From the NCBI GenBank assembly GCA_002371705.1, contig DFGI01000051.1, positions 1 to 64,000 of the forward strand: a stretch of DNA of 64,000 nucleotides, written 5' to 3'. A model generated the notes under the pieces. It saw only the letters and a program-made list of their open reading frames with translations, had not been told where the DNA came from and searched no databases. Both the position numbers and the translations under genes were made by a program. Of the stretch, positions 32,737 through 41,903 are shown piece by piece (the first letter of the stretch is position 1; each line of letters starts with the position of its first letter). Source of the stretch: Bacteroidales bacterium UBA3754. Lineage in GTDB: Bacteria; Bacteroidota; Bacteroidia; Bacteroidales; UBA1715.

Positions 32737-33456
32737 ATGAAACCGCATTTCATCACATTCATTGTGCTGTCTTGTATTGTAACATCATGTGCACAAACAA
32801 GATACATCGCACAAGACGCGAATATTCCTGAAATCAACGATATTCTACTGTTTGAACCATACACTGAAATTGGATTGATTTCACACGGCGACGATATTGA
32901 ACTCATTGATTCTCTGGCAGAAACAGCAAAAAACAACCTCACATCATTTCTTTGCATTAATTCAAATATCACCCGTGTAACGGAATACGCGAACGACACA
33001 TTGGCAAATCAATATTTGCTCAATTTCTTTAAACAAGTGGAGCGCACGCCGAAAAATACGCTCAACACGCTCCAAATTCCGACTGTATATGATTCAATTC
33101 TTACGGCAAACAACAAACGATATGGCATGCTCGTATGTGCCTACGGATTTTCAAGGACAAAGCAAAACAGAATCTCACAAAATGCGAAAGCAATCGGAAT
33201 AGGCGTTGCCACAGCAATTCTAACGCTCGGGATGGGCTATGTTGCCATTTACCCCGAAAACTCGAAATCCCACATCGACATTGTAATTATTGATGCCGAA
33301 AACGACAATGTTATTTTCCAAAATATTTCCGACAGGGAATCCGAGCCGCTCGAGGATGTTAAGGTGTGCGACCAGCTCGCTGATATTTTTCGCGGTTTTG
33401 CCCCAAACGAGCAGACATTATTCCTACCCCGTAAAGTAGAAACATTTCAAGAATAG
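32737..33456 (+). CDS. hypothetical lipoprotein
   Basis: 239 residues, not recognised. Signal MKPHFITFIVLSCIVTSCAQ with lipobox VTSC. A glycine-rich hydrophobic stretch (IGIGVATAILTLGMGYVAIY, about 150-170) may be a membrane-associated helix, and the following DIVIIDAENDNVIF begins a small beta region. It starts 29 nt after iorA and could be read from the iorA promoter; no own -7 box is seen. Probably periplasmic or outer-membrane anchored. Confidence 0.65.
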   Translation: MKPHFITFIVLSCIVTSCAQTRYIAQDANIPEINDILLFEPYTEIGLISHGDDIELIDSLAETAKNNLTSFLCINSNITRVTEYANDTLANQYLLNFFKQVERTPKNTLNTLQIPTVYDSILTANNKRYGMLVCAYGFSRTKQNRISQNAKAIGIGVATAILTLGMGYVAIYPENSKSHIDIVIIDAENDNVIFQNISDRESEPLEDVKVCDQLADIFRGFAPNEQTLFLPRKVETFQE

Positions 33457-33518
33457 ATTTCTTCGTAACACGAAAAAATAAACATTAATATTTTTTGTAT
33501 CGTGTTAGCATAATTTCA

Positions 33519-33526
33519 TATATTTG
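33519..33526 (+). promoter_or_regulatory. -7 box upstream of the 33544 lipoprotein
   Basis: TATATTTG with TTTTG at 33493-33497 (21-nt spacing). The ATG at 33544 is 17 nt downstream. Confidence 0.6.
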
Positions 33527-33543
33527 TGAAATAAATGTGCATT

Positions 33544-35082
33544 ATGAAAAAATTACTGATATGTATAATTTCGTTAGTCCTGTTCACATCGTGCTATACA
33601 ACATGGACAACGGTAGGAAATTATAAGCAATTGGAGCAACAAGGTTTAAAAACCTACCAATACGATAAATCTAAACAATACTACTTGTTTGGCGGTTTAA
33701 TTCCGTTAGGCCATTCGCATGCAAATACGCCAAACGAACCATGCGAAATCAAGTCGAAATTTAAATTTGGTGATTTTCTGCTTACAACCATCACTTGCGA
33801 CATTTTCTGTTCAAGAACAGTGTATGTATATGCATTTGAAGGTGGCTCGGCATATCCATTGCAAGAACCAGTTTCACCAGCTCCAAAAGTAAAAGAATCA
33901 GCTCCTCAAGCCGACGAGGTCGTTTCTGTTGAAACAAAGTCTGAACCAGAAAAAGTTGAAAAGAAATCGAAAAAACAAGAAACGCAAGTAGATCAACCGA
34001 AAACCGAGGAACCTATTGCGGAACCTGTAGCACAAACCGACAAAAAACAGGCAAGCAAAACAACTAAGAAAGACAAAAAAGAGGAAACTCCAATTGTTGC
34101 GAACGACGCGCCACAAAGCGAGCCGTCGCAGCCAGCAATAATTCCTGTGCAAGAAGAACCTCAAAGCACTCCTGTTGTTGAAGAAACATTGAATCCAATC
34201 GTGGAAGAACCAATTGAAGTGATAACAGAAGTTGAACCAGAACCAGCTCCTGCCCCACAAGTGGAAAGTAGTGTAACCAGCATTGTGAATGGTGCCGTGA
34301 TAGCTCCTTTCACTGTTGGATCCACTAAAAAGGTTTATTTCTCGAAAGGTAATCTCCAATATAAAGCAAGCAGCAAAACGTGGCGATTCGCCGAACAACA
34401 ATATGACGCAATCGGTGCCGACAATTCAAACATTTCAAGTTCCAATAGCGGTTGGATTGACTTATTTGGTTGGGGCACAAGTGGTTGGTATAACCGAAAC
34501 ACGTTCTATATGCCTTACGACACTGAATCTGCTTCGGCTACCTACGGCTACGGCTATGGTCCAACCGATGGACAAACATACGAATACAGCCTGCGTGGCA
34601 AATTTGCGGAAGCTGACTGGGGCGTTGCAAATGTGATTTCCGAAGCTGGCGATTCCGCTGGTATGTGGCGTACACTTACCCGCGCGGAATGGGGATATAT
34701 GTTGCTCAAACGACCGAATGCGGCAAATCTGTACTCACTTGCAATTGTCAACGGTGTAAAAGGTCTGTTAATCCTGCCTGACGACTGGACGTGTCCTGGT
34801 GGCATTAATTTCATAGCACGCACAAGTTTTGAATTGAACAACTACACACTTGAGCAATGGAAGAAATTGGAATCGCATGGAGCTATTTTCCTACCATCGG
34901 CTGGTTGCCGCTACGGCACAACCGTCGGCAATGTGGGAACAACTGGCAGCTATTGGACAGCTTCGGCTTCAGGCGGCGAAAATGCGTGGTATTTTGTGTT
35001 CAATAAAGGCAAAATCGACATTGTTTCCGACTTTAGCCGAGCTCTTGGACGCTCTGTGCGCTTGGTTCAGGACATTCAATAA
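33544..35082 (+). CDS. surface lipoprotein with Pro/Glu/Lys-rich stalk
   Basis: 512 residues in three parts. (1) Lipoprotein signal MKKLLICIISLVLFTSCYTT (lipobox FTSC) and a small domain (about 20-100, YYLFGGLIPLGHSHA) resembling Bor-type lipoproteins. (2) A charged stalk (about 105-240) rich in P, E, K and V, probably extended. (3) A C-terminal domain (about 250-512; KKVYFSKGNLQYKASSKTWR, GWIDLFGWGTSGWYN, WRTLTRAEWGYML, TTGSYWTASASGGENAWYF, SVRLVQD), a module common in Bacteroidales surface proteins and similar in pattern to FISUMP/lectin-like folds. Function unknown; probably displayed on the outer surface. Confidence 0.7.
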   Translation: MKKLLICIISLVLFTSCYTTWTTVGNYKQLEQQGLKTYQYDKSKQYYLFGGLIPLGHSHANTPNEPCEIKSKFKFGDFLLTTITCDIFCSRTVYVYAFEGGSAYPLQEPVSPAPKVKESAPQADEVVSVETKSEPEKVEKKSKKQETQVDQPKTEEPIAEPVAQTDKKQASKTTKKDKKEETPIVANDAPQSEPSQPAIIPVQEEPQSTPVVEETLNPIVEEPIEVITEVEPEPAPAPQVESSVTSIVNGAVIAPFTVGSTKKVYFSKGNLQYKASSKTWRFAEQQYDAIGADNSNISSSNSGWIDLFGWGTSGWYNRNTFYMPYDTESASATYGYGYGPTDGQTYEYSLRGKFAEADWGVANVISEAGDSAGMWRTLTRAEWGYMLLKRPNAANLYSLAIVNGVKGLLILPDDWTCPGGINFIARTSFELNNYTLEQWKKLESHGAIFLPSAGCRYGTTVGNVGTTGSYWTASASGGENAWYFVFNKGKIDIVSDFSRALGRSVRLVQDIQ

Positions 35083-35139
35083 GAATTCCACCCATAAATA
35101 CCTGTTGAATAGTTTTTTATAACTTAAAAAACGCTTCGC

Positions 35140-35168
35140 TTGTACGTTCAAATAATTGTTTAGCTTTG
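35140..35168 (+). promoter_or_regulatory. promoter of the OmpA-family gene
   Basis: TTG (35140-35142), 18-nt spacer, TAGCTTTG (35161-35168), 17 nt before the ATG at 35186. Confidence 0.65.
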
Positions 35169-35185
35169 AGAAAAAATTAGAACGT

Positions 35186-36184
35186 ATGAGAAAGATTTTT
35201 GTTTTTGCTCTGTGTGCTACAATGATGAGCGCCTGCGTATCGCAAAAAAAATACAACGATATGCTTATGAGAAACCAATTCGACAAAGATTCTTTGCAAT
35301 CGGTTATCAATAGTTGCCAGAAAAATTTGGAGAAAACGACAGCTCTGGAGGAACAACTTGAAAAAAATGTGGTCTCACTCCGCGCTGATTCTCTTTCGAA
35401 AAAACGCCAAATTGAGAATCTGACTTCACAAAACGCTGAACTCAAACAACTTAACACAAATCTTACCAACAAGCAATCGGCAATGATTAAACAACAAGCT
35501 GCCGAAAGCAAGAAAACGCTGGAAGAACTGCAAATCGCCCGCGAAAAACTACAAAACCGCGAAGACGAACTTGATTCCATCCAGTTGAGTTTGGAACAGG
35601 AACGCAAGAACCTCGACAAAATCCGTCGGGAACTTGGCATAAAAGACAACGAGATTTTGGCAAAAAACAAGCAAATCGCCGAAATGGAAGAAATTCTGCG
35701 TAAAAAAGACTCCGCTACAATTGCACTGCGCAACAAAATCGAAAAGGCGTTGAATGGTTTTGAAGGACAAGGTTTGAACATTACCCACCGTGATGGGAAA
35801 ATCTACTTGGTTCTTGACGAATCGCTCCTATTCAGCGTTGGTAAAAGCGATGTGGCTCCCAAAGGTCAGGAAGTGCTGAAAAATTTAGCAACAGTTCTTG
35901 CCCAAAATCCTGACATCAACATTCAAATTGAAGGTCACACCGACAACACCGGTGGTACAAAAATCAACTGGGAACTGAGTACCAAACGTGCGTTGGCAAT
36001 TTCACAGATTTTACTCGAAAATTCCAGCATCGACGGAAAACGAATCACCGTTTCTGGCCGAGGTCAATATTGCCCTGTTGACAATACCAACACCGCCGAA
36101 GGTCGTGCCAAAAACCGCCGCTCCGAAATCATCTTAACCCCTGATTTACAGGAGTTATACGACATATTGAACTCAAAAGAATAA
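35186..36184 (+). CDS. OmpA-family peptidoglycan-binding lipoprotein
   Basis: 332 residues. The ATG at 35186 gives a lipoprotein signal (MRKIFVFALCATMMSACVSQ; lipobox MSAC). A long coiled coil (about 35-195, heptads rich in L/E/K/Q) is followed by an OmpA C-terminal domain (about 205-325; LLFSVGKSDVAPKGQEVL, IEGHTDNTGG, NRRSEIIL) that binds diaminopimelate in peptidoglycan. It links the outer membrane to the cell wall. Own promoter; a bidirectional terminator follows. Confidence 0.9.
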   Translation: MRKIFVFALCATMMSACVSQKKYNDMLMRNQFDKDSLQSVINSCQKNLEKTTALEEQLEKNVVSLRADSLSKKRQIENLTSQNAELKQLNTNLTNKQSAMIKQQAAESKKTLEELQIAREKLQNREDELDSIQLSLEQERKNLDKIRRELGIKDNEILAKNKQIAEMEEILRKKDSATIALRNKIEKALNGFEGQGLNITHRDGKIYLVLDESLLFSVGKSDVAPKGQEVLKNLATVLAQNPDINIQIEGHTDNTGGTKINWELSTKRALAISQILLENSSIDGKRITVSGRGQYCPVDNTNTAEGRAKNRRSEIILTPDLQELYDILNSKE

Positions 36185-36200
36185 TTGGAATTTAGACAAA

Positions 36201-36246
36201 AAAACGGGGTTTTCAAAGTTCTATACTTCGAAAATCCCGTTTTTTA
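36201..36246. terminator. bidirectional terminator between ompA-like gene and response regulator
   Basis: Stem 36201-36214 with 36230-36243 (AAAACGGG/CCCGTTTT plus TTTTC/GAAAA and one G-T pair), A-rich on the left, T-rich on the right. It serves the plus-strand OmpA gene and the minus-strand regulator; the right arm overlaps the last codons of the regulator. Confidence 0.8.
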
Positions 36247-36862
36247 TTGCATATACCACAAGACCTGCGGTATTTTTTGCTTCTGTTTTAAGTAAAAGAT
36301 TTTCACGGTGCTTGTCAACTGTCCGTTTGCTAATAAACAGCAAATCAGCAATTTCCTGATTCGACAAACCCTTGCAAATATTATACAGCACCTCAATCTC
36401 GCGTTCGGTTAAGTCAAGAATCGGTTTTTCTGTTTTTTTCTTGTACATATTCGCAATAATTCGGTCAAGAATCTCCTGCGAAAAGAAATTATTGCCCTCG
36501 CTCACATCAAGAATTGCCTTCTGCACATCCTCAAACTGCGAATTTTTCAGCAAAAAACCCCGCACGCCCACATCAATCATCTTTGAATAATATTCTTCCT
36601 CAGCATACATCGACAAGGCTATAATCTTGAGATTTGGATATTTTTCCAAAGCAATTTTTGAAGCTGTAATACCATCAATTTCAGGCATTTCAATATCCAT
36701 AAGGACAACATCGGGAATTTTCGAATCAAGTTTTTCAAGAAAAATTTTGCCGTTTTCGGATTCTTCTATCTCCGAAATAAAATCGCAGTTCGACAGCAGA
36801 AATTTCAATCCTTCGCGGAACAACGAATGGTCGTCAACCAAATGTATTGATAACTTTTCCAT
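36221..36862 (-). CDS. NarL/LuxR-family response regulator
   Basis: 213 residues. Receiver domain with VDDHSLFREGL, phospho-acceptor D56 in VVLMDIEMPEIDG and the conserved LLKNS lysine loop; LuxR-type HTH at the C-terminus (LTEREIEVLYNICKGLSNQE, ISKRTVDKHRENLL). Phosphorylated by the adjacent histidine kinase, with which it overlaps by one base. No target operator can be assigned. Confidence 0.95.
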   Translation of the reverse strand: MEKLSIHLVDDHSLFREGLKFLLSNCDFISEIEESENGKIFLEKLDSKIPDVVLMDIEMPEIDGITASKIALEKYPNLKIIALSMYAEEEYYSKMIDVGVRGFLLKNSQFEDVQKAILDVSEGNNFFSQEILDRIIANMYKKKTEKPILDLTEREIEVLYNICKGLSNQEIADLLFISKRTVDKHRENLLLKTEAKNTAGLVVYAIKNGIFEV

Positions 36863-37806
36863 CAGATTTTTACCTTAATACAGACCTTCATACCATTTTT
36901 AGGAGAACTTTCGAGCGAAAAATCACCATTTATCGACTTCACCCGTGATTCCATATTCGAAAGCCCCATTCCCTTATGTGGCATATTATTCACATCGAAA
37001 CCAACTCCATCATCATCATATTGCAACAGTAAAAAACCATCACTTTGATGCAAATGTATAGAAAGATGCTGCGCCGCCGAATGTCGGAGCGTATTTGTAA
37101 TTAGTTCACATACAACACGATACATAACCGTTTCAATAGTAAAATCGTATCTGTTGCCAGCAATTGTTGAATCAAATTCAACCGCAACATTCTGTTTTAT
37201 CATTACTGTGTCGAGAAACGATTTTATAGCCCGTTCCAATCCAAAATTCGACAAAATGTGTGGACTCAATTTATTTGAGATTTCTTTAATGGTTATAATC
37301 GCCTCATCAATCGCAAAATTTGTTTTCAACAAAATCTGTTTGTTTGATTCCGTTGCAATATCCTTATTTAAAGCGGAAAACGCCATTTTCACAGACGATA
37401 GTATTGGTCCCAAACCATCGTGTAATTCTTTGGCAAACATCTGTCGTTCGTTTTCCTCGGTTTTTACAATGGCAGAAAAAACCATACTTTCGTTTTGCTT
37501 CGCAAGTTGCTCAACCTTAGCCATATAGTTGAATAATTTTTTCACATAAAGTGTGCCGACAAAAATAAGAAGCGACACCAAAACAGAAATCCAATTACTC
37601 ATAACTGGCACATCCTCAATATGTTCCTCCGACATTTGCGAAATATAAATCAAATCGTATATTCGTTGGAACGCCATTATTGAAAAACCAATTGACAGCA
37701 CAATCCACGCAATATTGTAACGAGTCCGTTTTATTAAACTCACCGCAATAATTGAAGCAACCAGCTGGAGCGCCACCGACAGGGACAGAGCAATAAAAAT
37801 TAGCAT
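36862..37806 (-). CDS. HisKA_3-type sensor histidine kinase
   Basis: 314 residues from the ATG at 37806; the frame continues to a TTG two codons earlier. Two to three membrane helices lie in the first 95 residues with only a short periplasmic loop, so it may sense membrane state or an intramembrane signal. The phosphorylated histidine is H129 in AKELHDGLGPILSSVK; the ATPase domain ends with MGLSNMESRVKSINGDFSL. It pairs with the downstream NarL-type regulator. Confidence 0.92.
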   Translation of the reverse strand: MLIFIALSLSVALQLVASIIAVSLIKRTRYNIAWIVLSIGFSIMAFQRIYDLIYISQMSEEHIEDVPVMSNWISVLVSLLIFVGTLYVKKLFNYMAKVEQLAKQNESMVFSAIVKTEENERQMFAKELHDGLGPILSSVKMAFSALNKDIATESNKQILLKTNFAIDEAIITIKEISNKLSPHILSNFGLERAIKSFLDTVMIKQNVAVEFDSTIAGNRYDFTIETVMYRVVCELITNTLRHSAAQHLSIHLHQSDGFLLLQYDDDGVGFDVNNMPHKGMGLSNMESRVKSINGDFSLESSPKNGMKVCIKVKI

Positions 37807-37858
37807 AGACAATTATTTTGCTGTAAATGTATTCATATTTTTTAAGAAATTTTATTTA

Positions 37859-37866
37859 TACATTTG
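37859..37866 (+). promoter_or_regulatory. -7 box upstream of the 37889 gene
   Basis: TACATTTG, 22 nt before the ATG at 37889. Confidence 0.5.
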
Positions 37867-37888
37867 CAAATATAATATTAATAGACGT

Positions 37889-38116
37889 ATGGTTAGAGTT
37901 CTCATCATTACAATATGCGTAATTTGCGACATTTGGCTCCTGCATCAGATTTGGATAGCCGAAAAAAATCTTCGTAGCACATCCGAAAAATTATTATGGT
38001 CGGCTATGATTTTATTGTTCCACGTGATTACCGTTGCGATTTACATTTTTCTTGATTCGAACAACAATTCAAACAATCAAAACAATTCTGACGATGGACA
38101 AACGATTTATTTATAA
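37889..38116 (+). CDS. small two-helix membrane protein (PLDc_N-like)
   Basis: 75 residues with two hydrophobic segments (VLIITICVICDIWLLHQIWI and LLWSAMILLFHVITVAIYIF) separated by a charged loop. The pattern resembles the phospholipase D nuclease N-terminal (PLDc_N) module, found as a small stand-alone membrane protein. The Asn-rich tail (NNNSNNQNN) overlaps the start of the nitroreductase gene by 23 bp. Function unknown. Confidence 0.6.
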   Translation: MVRVLIITICVICDIWLLHQIWIAEKNLRSTSEKLLWSAMILLFHVITVAIYIFLDSNNNSNNQNNSDDGQTIYL

Positions 38117-38720
38117 CACATTCATTCTCTGTTTTTTAGCAATGACAAGCATAGCACAAAACATACAACTGCCTGCGCCTCAAAAAGATGGAGGAAAGTC
38201 AATATCATATTGTTTGCAGAATCGCAAATCAACGAAAGAATATAGTGCAAAGAAATTAAGCGACCAGCAAATTTCTAACATCCTATGGGCGGCATACGGA
38301 TTCAACCGTGCCGACAAACGCACAGTGCCATCAGCTATGAATTGCCAAGAATTTACGCTGTACGTGTTTCTTCCAACAGGTATTTATCGTTGGAACGACA
38401 AAACAAACGAACTTGTCCAACTCGCCAAAGGCGACCATAGAAACGTAGCTGGCAAACAAGACTACGTGGCACTTGCCGCTATGAATATTGTGTATGTTGC
38501 CGATTACTTAAAAATGGAAAGCATCGATGCCAACAGCCGCAGTAATATGGCTTACGCCGATTGCGGATTTATCGCCCAAAACGTATATCTGCAATGCGCC
38601 TCAGAAAACCTTGGTTGTGTAATCCGTGGCTATGTTGACAAAGATTTGCTTACAAAAACATTGAACCTAAAATCAACCGAACATGTGATTCTATCGCAAT
38701 CGGTTGGAGGGATGAAATAA
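38094..38720 (+). CDS. secreted nitroreductase-family (SagB/ThcOx-like) protein
   Basis: 208 residues. The ATG at 38094 starts a signal peptide (MDKRFIYNTFILCFLAMTSI, then AQ), so this flavoprotein-like enzyme appears exported. The nitroreductase fold shows in NRKSTKEYSAKKLSDQQISN, ILWAAYGFNRADKRTVPSA and YADCGFIAQNVYLQCAS. Related ThcOx/SagB enzymes bind FMN. The substrate is unknown. It overlaps the small membrane protein gene and converges on slyD with a 3-bp gap. Confidence 0.82.
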   Translation: MDKRFIYNTFILCFLAMTSIAQNIQLPAPQKDGGKSISYCLQNRKSTKEYSAKKLSDQQISNILWAAYGFNRADKRTVPSAMNCQEFTLYVFLPTGIYRWNDKTNELVQLAKGDHRNVAGKQDYVALAAMNIVYVADYLKMESIDANSRSNMAYADCGFIAQNVYLQCASENLGCVIRGYVDKDLLTKTLNLKSTEHVILSQSVGGMK

Positions 38721-38723
38721 TTC

Positions 38724-39323
38724 TCAATGACAACCACCACAACAACCGCCGTCGCCACAATCTGAACCGCAGTCAGAGCCACAGCCACCGTCACTGCAAG
38801 AGCCGCCTCCCCCACAATGACCTCCACAACAGCCACGACGAAAACCATTCTCCAACTCTTCTTGGGTCGCTTCGCGAACGGATTCTATTTTTCCACTAAA
38901 GAACAACTCCACGCCTGCCAACGGATTATTGAAATCCATCACAACTACATTATTTTCTTCATCAACACGAACAACAGAGCCGTTCAGCGGATTTCCCTGC
39001 GCATCACGCATAGGAATTACATTGCCAGCATACAACAAATCTTTTTGTACAGTTCCATCAACCGAAAAAACCTCCATCGGAACTTCAACCACAGCCTCAT
39101 CAATTCGCTCACCATACGCCTCGGCTGGCGTTAAGGCAAAATCAAATTCGTCGCCAATAGTAAGCCCAGCAATGTTTTCTTCGAATTTCGGCAACAACAT
39201 TCCCGCACCAAATAAAAATTCCAACGGTTTTTCCGCCTTACAAACTTCTATAACTTCGCCATTTTCGTTATCTTTATACAACGTATATGACAACGCCACG
39301 ACTTTATTCTTTTCTATCTTCAT
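38724..39323 (-). CDS. slyD: SlyD-like FKBP peptidyl-prolyl isomerase with metal-binding tail
   Basis: 199 residues. The FKBP core (LEFLFGAGMLLPKFEENIAG, LTPAEAYGER, NPLAGVELFFSGKI) includes the inserted chaperone flap of SlyD (about 70-130). The last ~37 residues are almost only C, G, H, S and D (RGCCGGHCGGGG, CCGGCH), a nickel/zinc-binding tail as in E. coli SlyD. It is a folding helper and metal store in the cytoplasm; Ni delivery to hydrogenase or urease is the known role elsewhere, but neither is in the window. Confidence 0.9.
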   Translation of the reverse strand: MKIEKNKVVALSYTLYKDNENGEVIEVCKAEKPLEFLFGAGMLLPKFEENIAGLTIGDEFDFALTPAEAYGERIDEAVVEVPMEVFSVDGTVQKDLLYAGNVIPMRDAQGNPLNGSVVRVDEENNVVVMDFNNPLAGVELFFSGKIESVREATQEELENGFRRGCCGGHCGGGGSCSDGGCGSDCGSDCGDGGCCGGCH

Positions 39324-39337
39324 CTAAATACTTTTTA

Positions 39338-40654
39338 TTATTTCTTCATCTCAAACACAGCCACCGTACCTTGCAGGTAGCCTTTTTTCATTCCTTCATT
39401 ACAAATCACCATATCGCCGTTTGAAAGAAAATCCAAACCCTCTGGCTTGTAAAAATCATCTGGCGACAATAGTATCACTTGCTTCACAACAGTACCATCA
39501 TACACCACAATCATTCGTTCCGAAGCAGAAAGCACATATAACTCGTTGGTGATTGGATGAATCGCAAGCGCCGAAGGATTAAACGCCATTGTTTCTGTGG
39601 AAACGTTCTCGTAATGCTTTTTCACAAACGAACGTATGTCGTCTATTTTTATTGATAGGATTGGTTTCACTGCGTTATTATGTTGAACATCAATCGAATA
39701 AACCATTCGTTCTTTTTCAGCGTTTGCCATAACTTCACGTTTATGCTGCTTCTTGTCTGTCGTGCGCAATCCCAACGATGGCTCTTTACACGATACAAGG
39801 AACTGATGCGCCTTTGCATCGTAAAAAAGCCCCTCCAAATTCATACAAGGCACATTCAACATGACTTGGCTGCAATGTCCCGAAAATTTCTCATAATTAA
39901 ACGAAAACAAACTGCCGTCGCTCCGAAGCACATACACCATGTTTCCAACAACTTGCACATCCTCAAAATCGCCGACATCGGTAAACCTGCCAACTGTTGA
40001 AAGCGATTCGTCACGCAAATCAACCTGAAAAACAGCACCAAGCTCATCTTGCACACAAAATATCACAGAATCACCCACAACCGACAAACCAGAGATTTCC
40101 TTCAACACTTCAGGTACATCGAATTGTTTCTTTGGATGCAACATATCGTACGGCAACGATGCATAATAAGCTGACTTTTCCAGTGTTTTTTGCGACCACG
40201 TTTCGGTTGCGATATAATTTTTGATTTTATAGAATTTGCCATCCAACGTAAAAAACAAATTTTCCTCTATGCCATGTTTCAACACCTCCACTTTTACAAA
40301 CGAAGTATCGGCAGTCTCTATTAAACTAATTTCATCTAAAATCCATCCTGCGTGATTTTTTTGAATTTTCTTGTTCAGTTTATTAAGAAACATCGCATCA
40401 GGTTTGTACGGACTTTCTTTGTACAACACATTCCCTTGACTATCAAACACCAATGAAATTGGTTGGTCGTCGCACAAAAATTCGATTTCTTTCGATTCGA
40501 ACTTATTTTCTACATTTATAACATCAGCTTTCGGACAGATTCGATACACCTCCGCCATCATCAAACTGGTTTCCTGACTTGTTGTTTTTTTACCAGAACA
40601 TCCTAAAAACAAGACTGTTACGGCAAATAGAATTATTCTTGTTTGTCGTTTCAT
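39338..40654 (-). CDS. lipoprotein with PepSY-like and SdiA-regulated-like domains
   Basis: 438 residues. Lipoprotein signal MKRQTRIILFAVTVLFLGCS (lipobox LFLGC); an N-terminal part (about 30-150) like PepSY-type putative inhibitor domains; a C-terminal beta-propeller-like part (about 175-438; VLKEISGLSVVGDSVIFCVQ, DVGDFEDVQVVGNMVYVL, FNPSALAIHPITNELYVLSA, YKPEGLDFLSNGDMVICNEG) matching SdiA-regulated/phytase-like repeats. It is probably periplasmic or surface located; substrate unknown. Located 10 nt downstream of the ketosynthase gene. Confidence 0.75.
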   Translation of the reverse strand: MKRQTRIILFAVTVLFLGCSGKKTTSQETSLMMAEVYRICPKADVINVENKFESKEIEFLCDDQPISLVFDSQGNVLYKESPYKPDAMFLNKLNKKIQKNHAGWILDEISLIETADTSFVKVEVLKHGIEENLFFTLDGKFYKIKNYIATETWSQKTLEKSAYYASLPYDMLHPKKQFDVPEVLKEISGLSVVGDSVIFCVQDELGAVFQVDLRDESLSTVGRFTDVGDFEDVQVVGNMVYVLRSDGSLFSFNYEKFSGHCSQVMLNVPCMNLEGLFYDAKAHQFLVSCKEPSLGLRTTDKKQHKREVMANAEKERMVYSIDVQHNNAVKPILSIKIDDIRSFVKKHYENVSTETMAFNPSALAIHPITNELYVLSASERMIVVYDGTVVKQVILLSPDDFYKPEGLDFLSNGDMVICNEGMKKGYLQGTVAVFEMKK

Positions 40655-40664
40655 ACGTTGTGAT

Positions 40665-41882
40665 TTATATTTTAGTGACTACTAATGCGCTGTTTGTGCC
40701 ACCAAAACCAAACGAATTCGATAAGAATGTTTGTATTGCTTTGGTGGTTGTTTTTGTCGCAATATTAAGATTTTTTGAATACTCATCAGGCGATTCAAAA
40801 TTGATATTCGGTGCAACAAACGAATGTTGCATCATAAGCAACGAATACACTATCTCACTTGAACCTGCCATCCAACATTCGTGTCCTGTCATTGATTTTG
40901 TGGAACTTATCAACGGGCGAACCGATCCAAACAATGAATCCAACGCAATCGCCTCAAACATATCGCCTTGTGGCGTTGATGTGGCGTGTGCATTCACATA
41001 ATCAATATCGGCAATGCCTTTGCCTGCATCTTTCAAAGCACGTTCCATCGCCACTTGTGAACCAACATCGCTTGGCTGCGAAATATTTGCGCCATTCGAC
41101 GAGAATCCATAACCAACAACTTCCGCAAGAATCTTAGCACCTCGTTTTACCGCATGCTCATATTCTTCAAGAATGACCGTTGCAGCCCCTCCACTTGGCA
41201 CAAGACCATCGCGCGACGCATCGAACGGGCGCGACGCTTTTGTAGGCTCGTCCACTCGCACCGAAAAAGCACTTATACCATCAAAACTGCTCATTGACAG
41301 GTAATTAGTTTCCTGCGCTCCGCCGCACACAATCATTTCCTGCTGACCACTCCGAATAAACATTGTGCCCAAACCAATTGCATGTGAACTACTTGCACAA
41401 GCAGCACTGATAGTCATATTCACACCACGCAATTTAAAAATGGTGGACAAATTCATCGTCACCGTTGAATTCATTGATTGGAAAATCGCTCCTGAACCCA
41501 ACAATGTCGTATCTTTTTTCTCCATTGCAATTGTATGAGCTTCTATAACCGCCTTTGCTGAAGAATCATTTCCGTACAGAATACCAACTTCATTGTTCGA
41601 TAAATAATCCATATCAACGCCAGCATTCTGCAAAGCTTCTGCTGTTGCCACATACGCATATTCTCCTTGTTCTGACAAACAAACCCGTGCACGACGGTCC
41701 AACACGCCCTTGAGATTTGGACGTTCCACTATTCCCGTCAACGGCGAACGATAGCCATACTCCGTACGCATCGGGTCAATTCCAATACCCGACTTACCCG
41801 CATACAGCGATTTAGCAACCTCATCGAGATTTTTACCCAAACACGAATAAATTCCTATTCCCGTTATGACAACTCTTTTCAT
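40665..41882 (-). CDS. beta-ketoacyl-ACP synthase
   Basis: 405 residues, FabF/FabB fold. Nucleophile C162 in ISAACASSSHA, histidines in NAHATSTPQGD and KSMTGHECWMAGSS, and C-terminal NSFGFGGTNSALV. It condenses malonyl-ACP with an acyl chain. The sequence NAHATSTPQGDMFEA rather than the FabF NAHGTSTP, and the neighbours (ketoreductase, HAL-family lyase), suggest a dedicated synthase of aryl-polyene/flexirubin-type or related polyketide lipids rather than housekeeping FabF. No ACP or chain-length factor lies nearby. Confidence 0.9.
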   Translation of the reverse strand: MKRVVITGIGIYSCLGKNLDEVAKSLYAGKSGIGIDPMRTEYGYRSPLTGIVERPNLKGVLDRRARVCLSEQGEYAYVATAEALQNAGVDMDYLSNNEVGILYGNDSSAKAVIEAHTIAMEKKDTTLLGSGAIFQSMNSTVTMNLSTIFKLRGVNMTISAACASSSHAIGLGTMFIRSGQQEMIVCGGAQETNYLSMSSFDGISAFSVRVDEPTKASRPFDASRDGLVPSGGAATVILEEYEHAVKRGAKILAEVVGYGFSSNGANISQPSDVGSQVAMERALKDAGKGIADIDYVNAHATSTPQGDMFEAIALDSLFGSVRPLISSTKSMTGHECWMAGSSEIVYSLLMMQHSFVAPNINFESPDEYSKNLNIATKTTTKAIQTFLSNSFGFGGTNSALVVTKI

Positions 41883-41903
41883 ACAAATGCATCGATTTTG
41901 CGA

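Noticed and set aside
34969..35781. 270-residue minus-strand frame over the OmpA gene
   Set aside because: Antisense of the coiled-coil region; Ser/Cys/Phe-rich mirror composition, no family.
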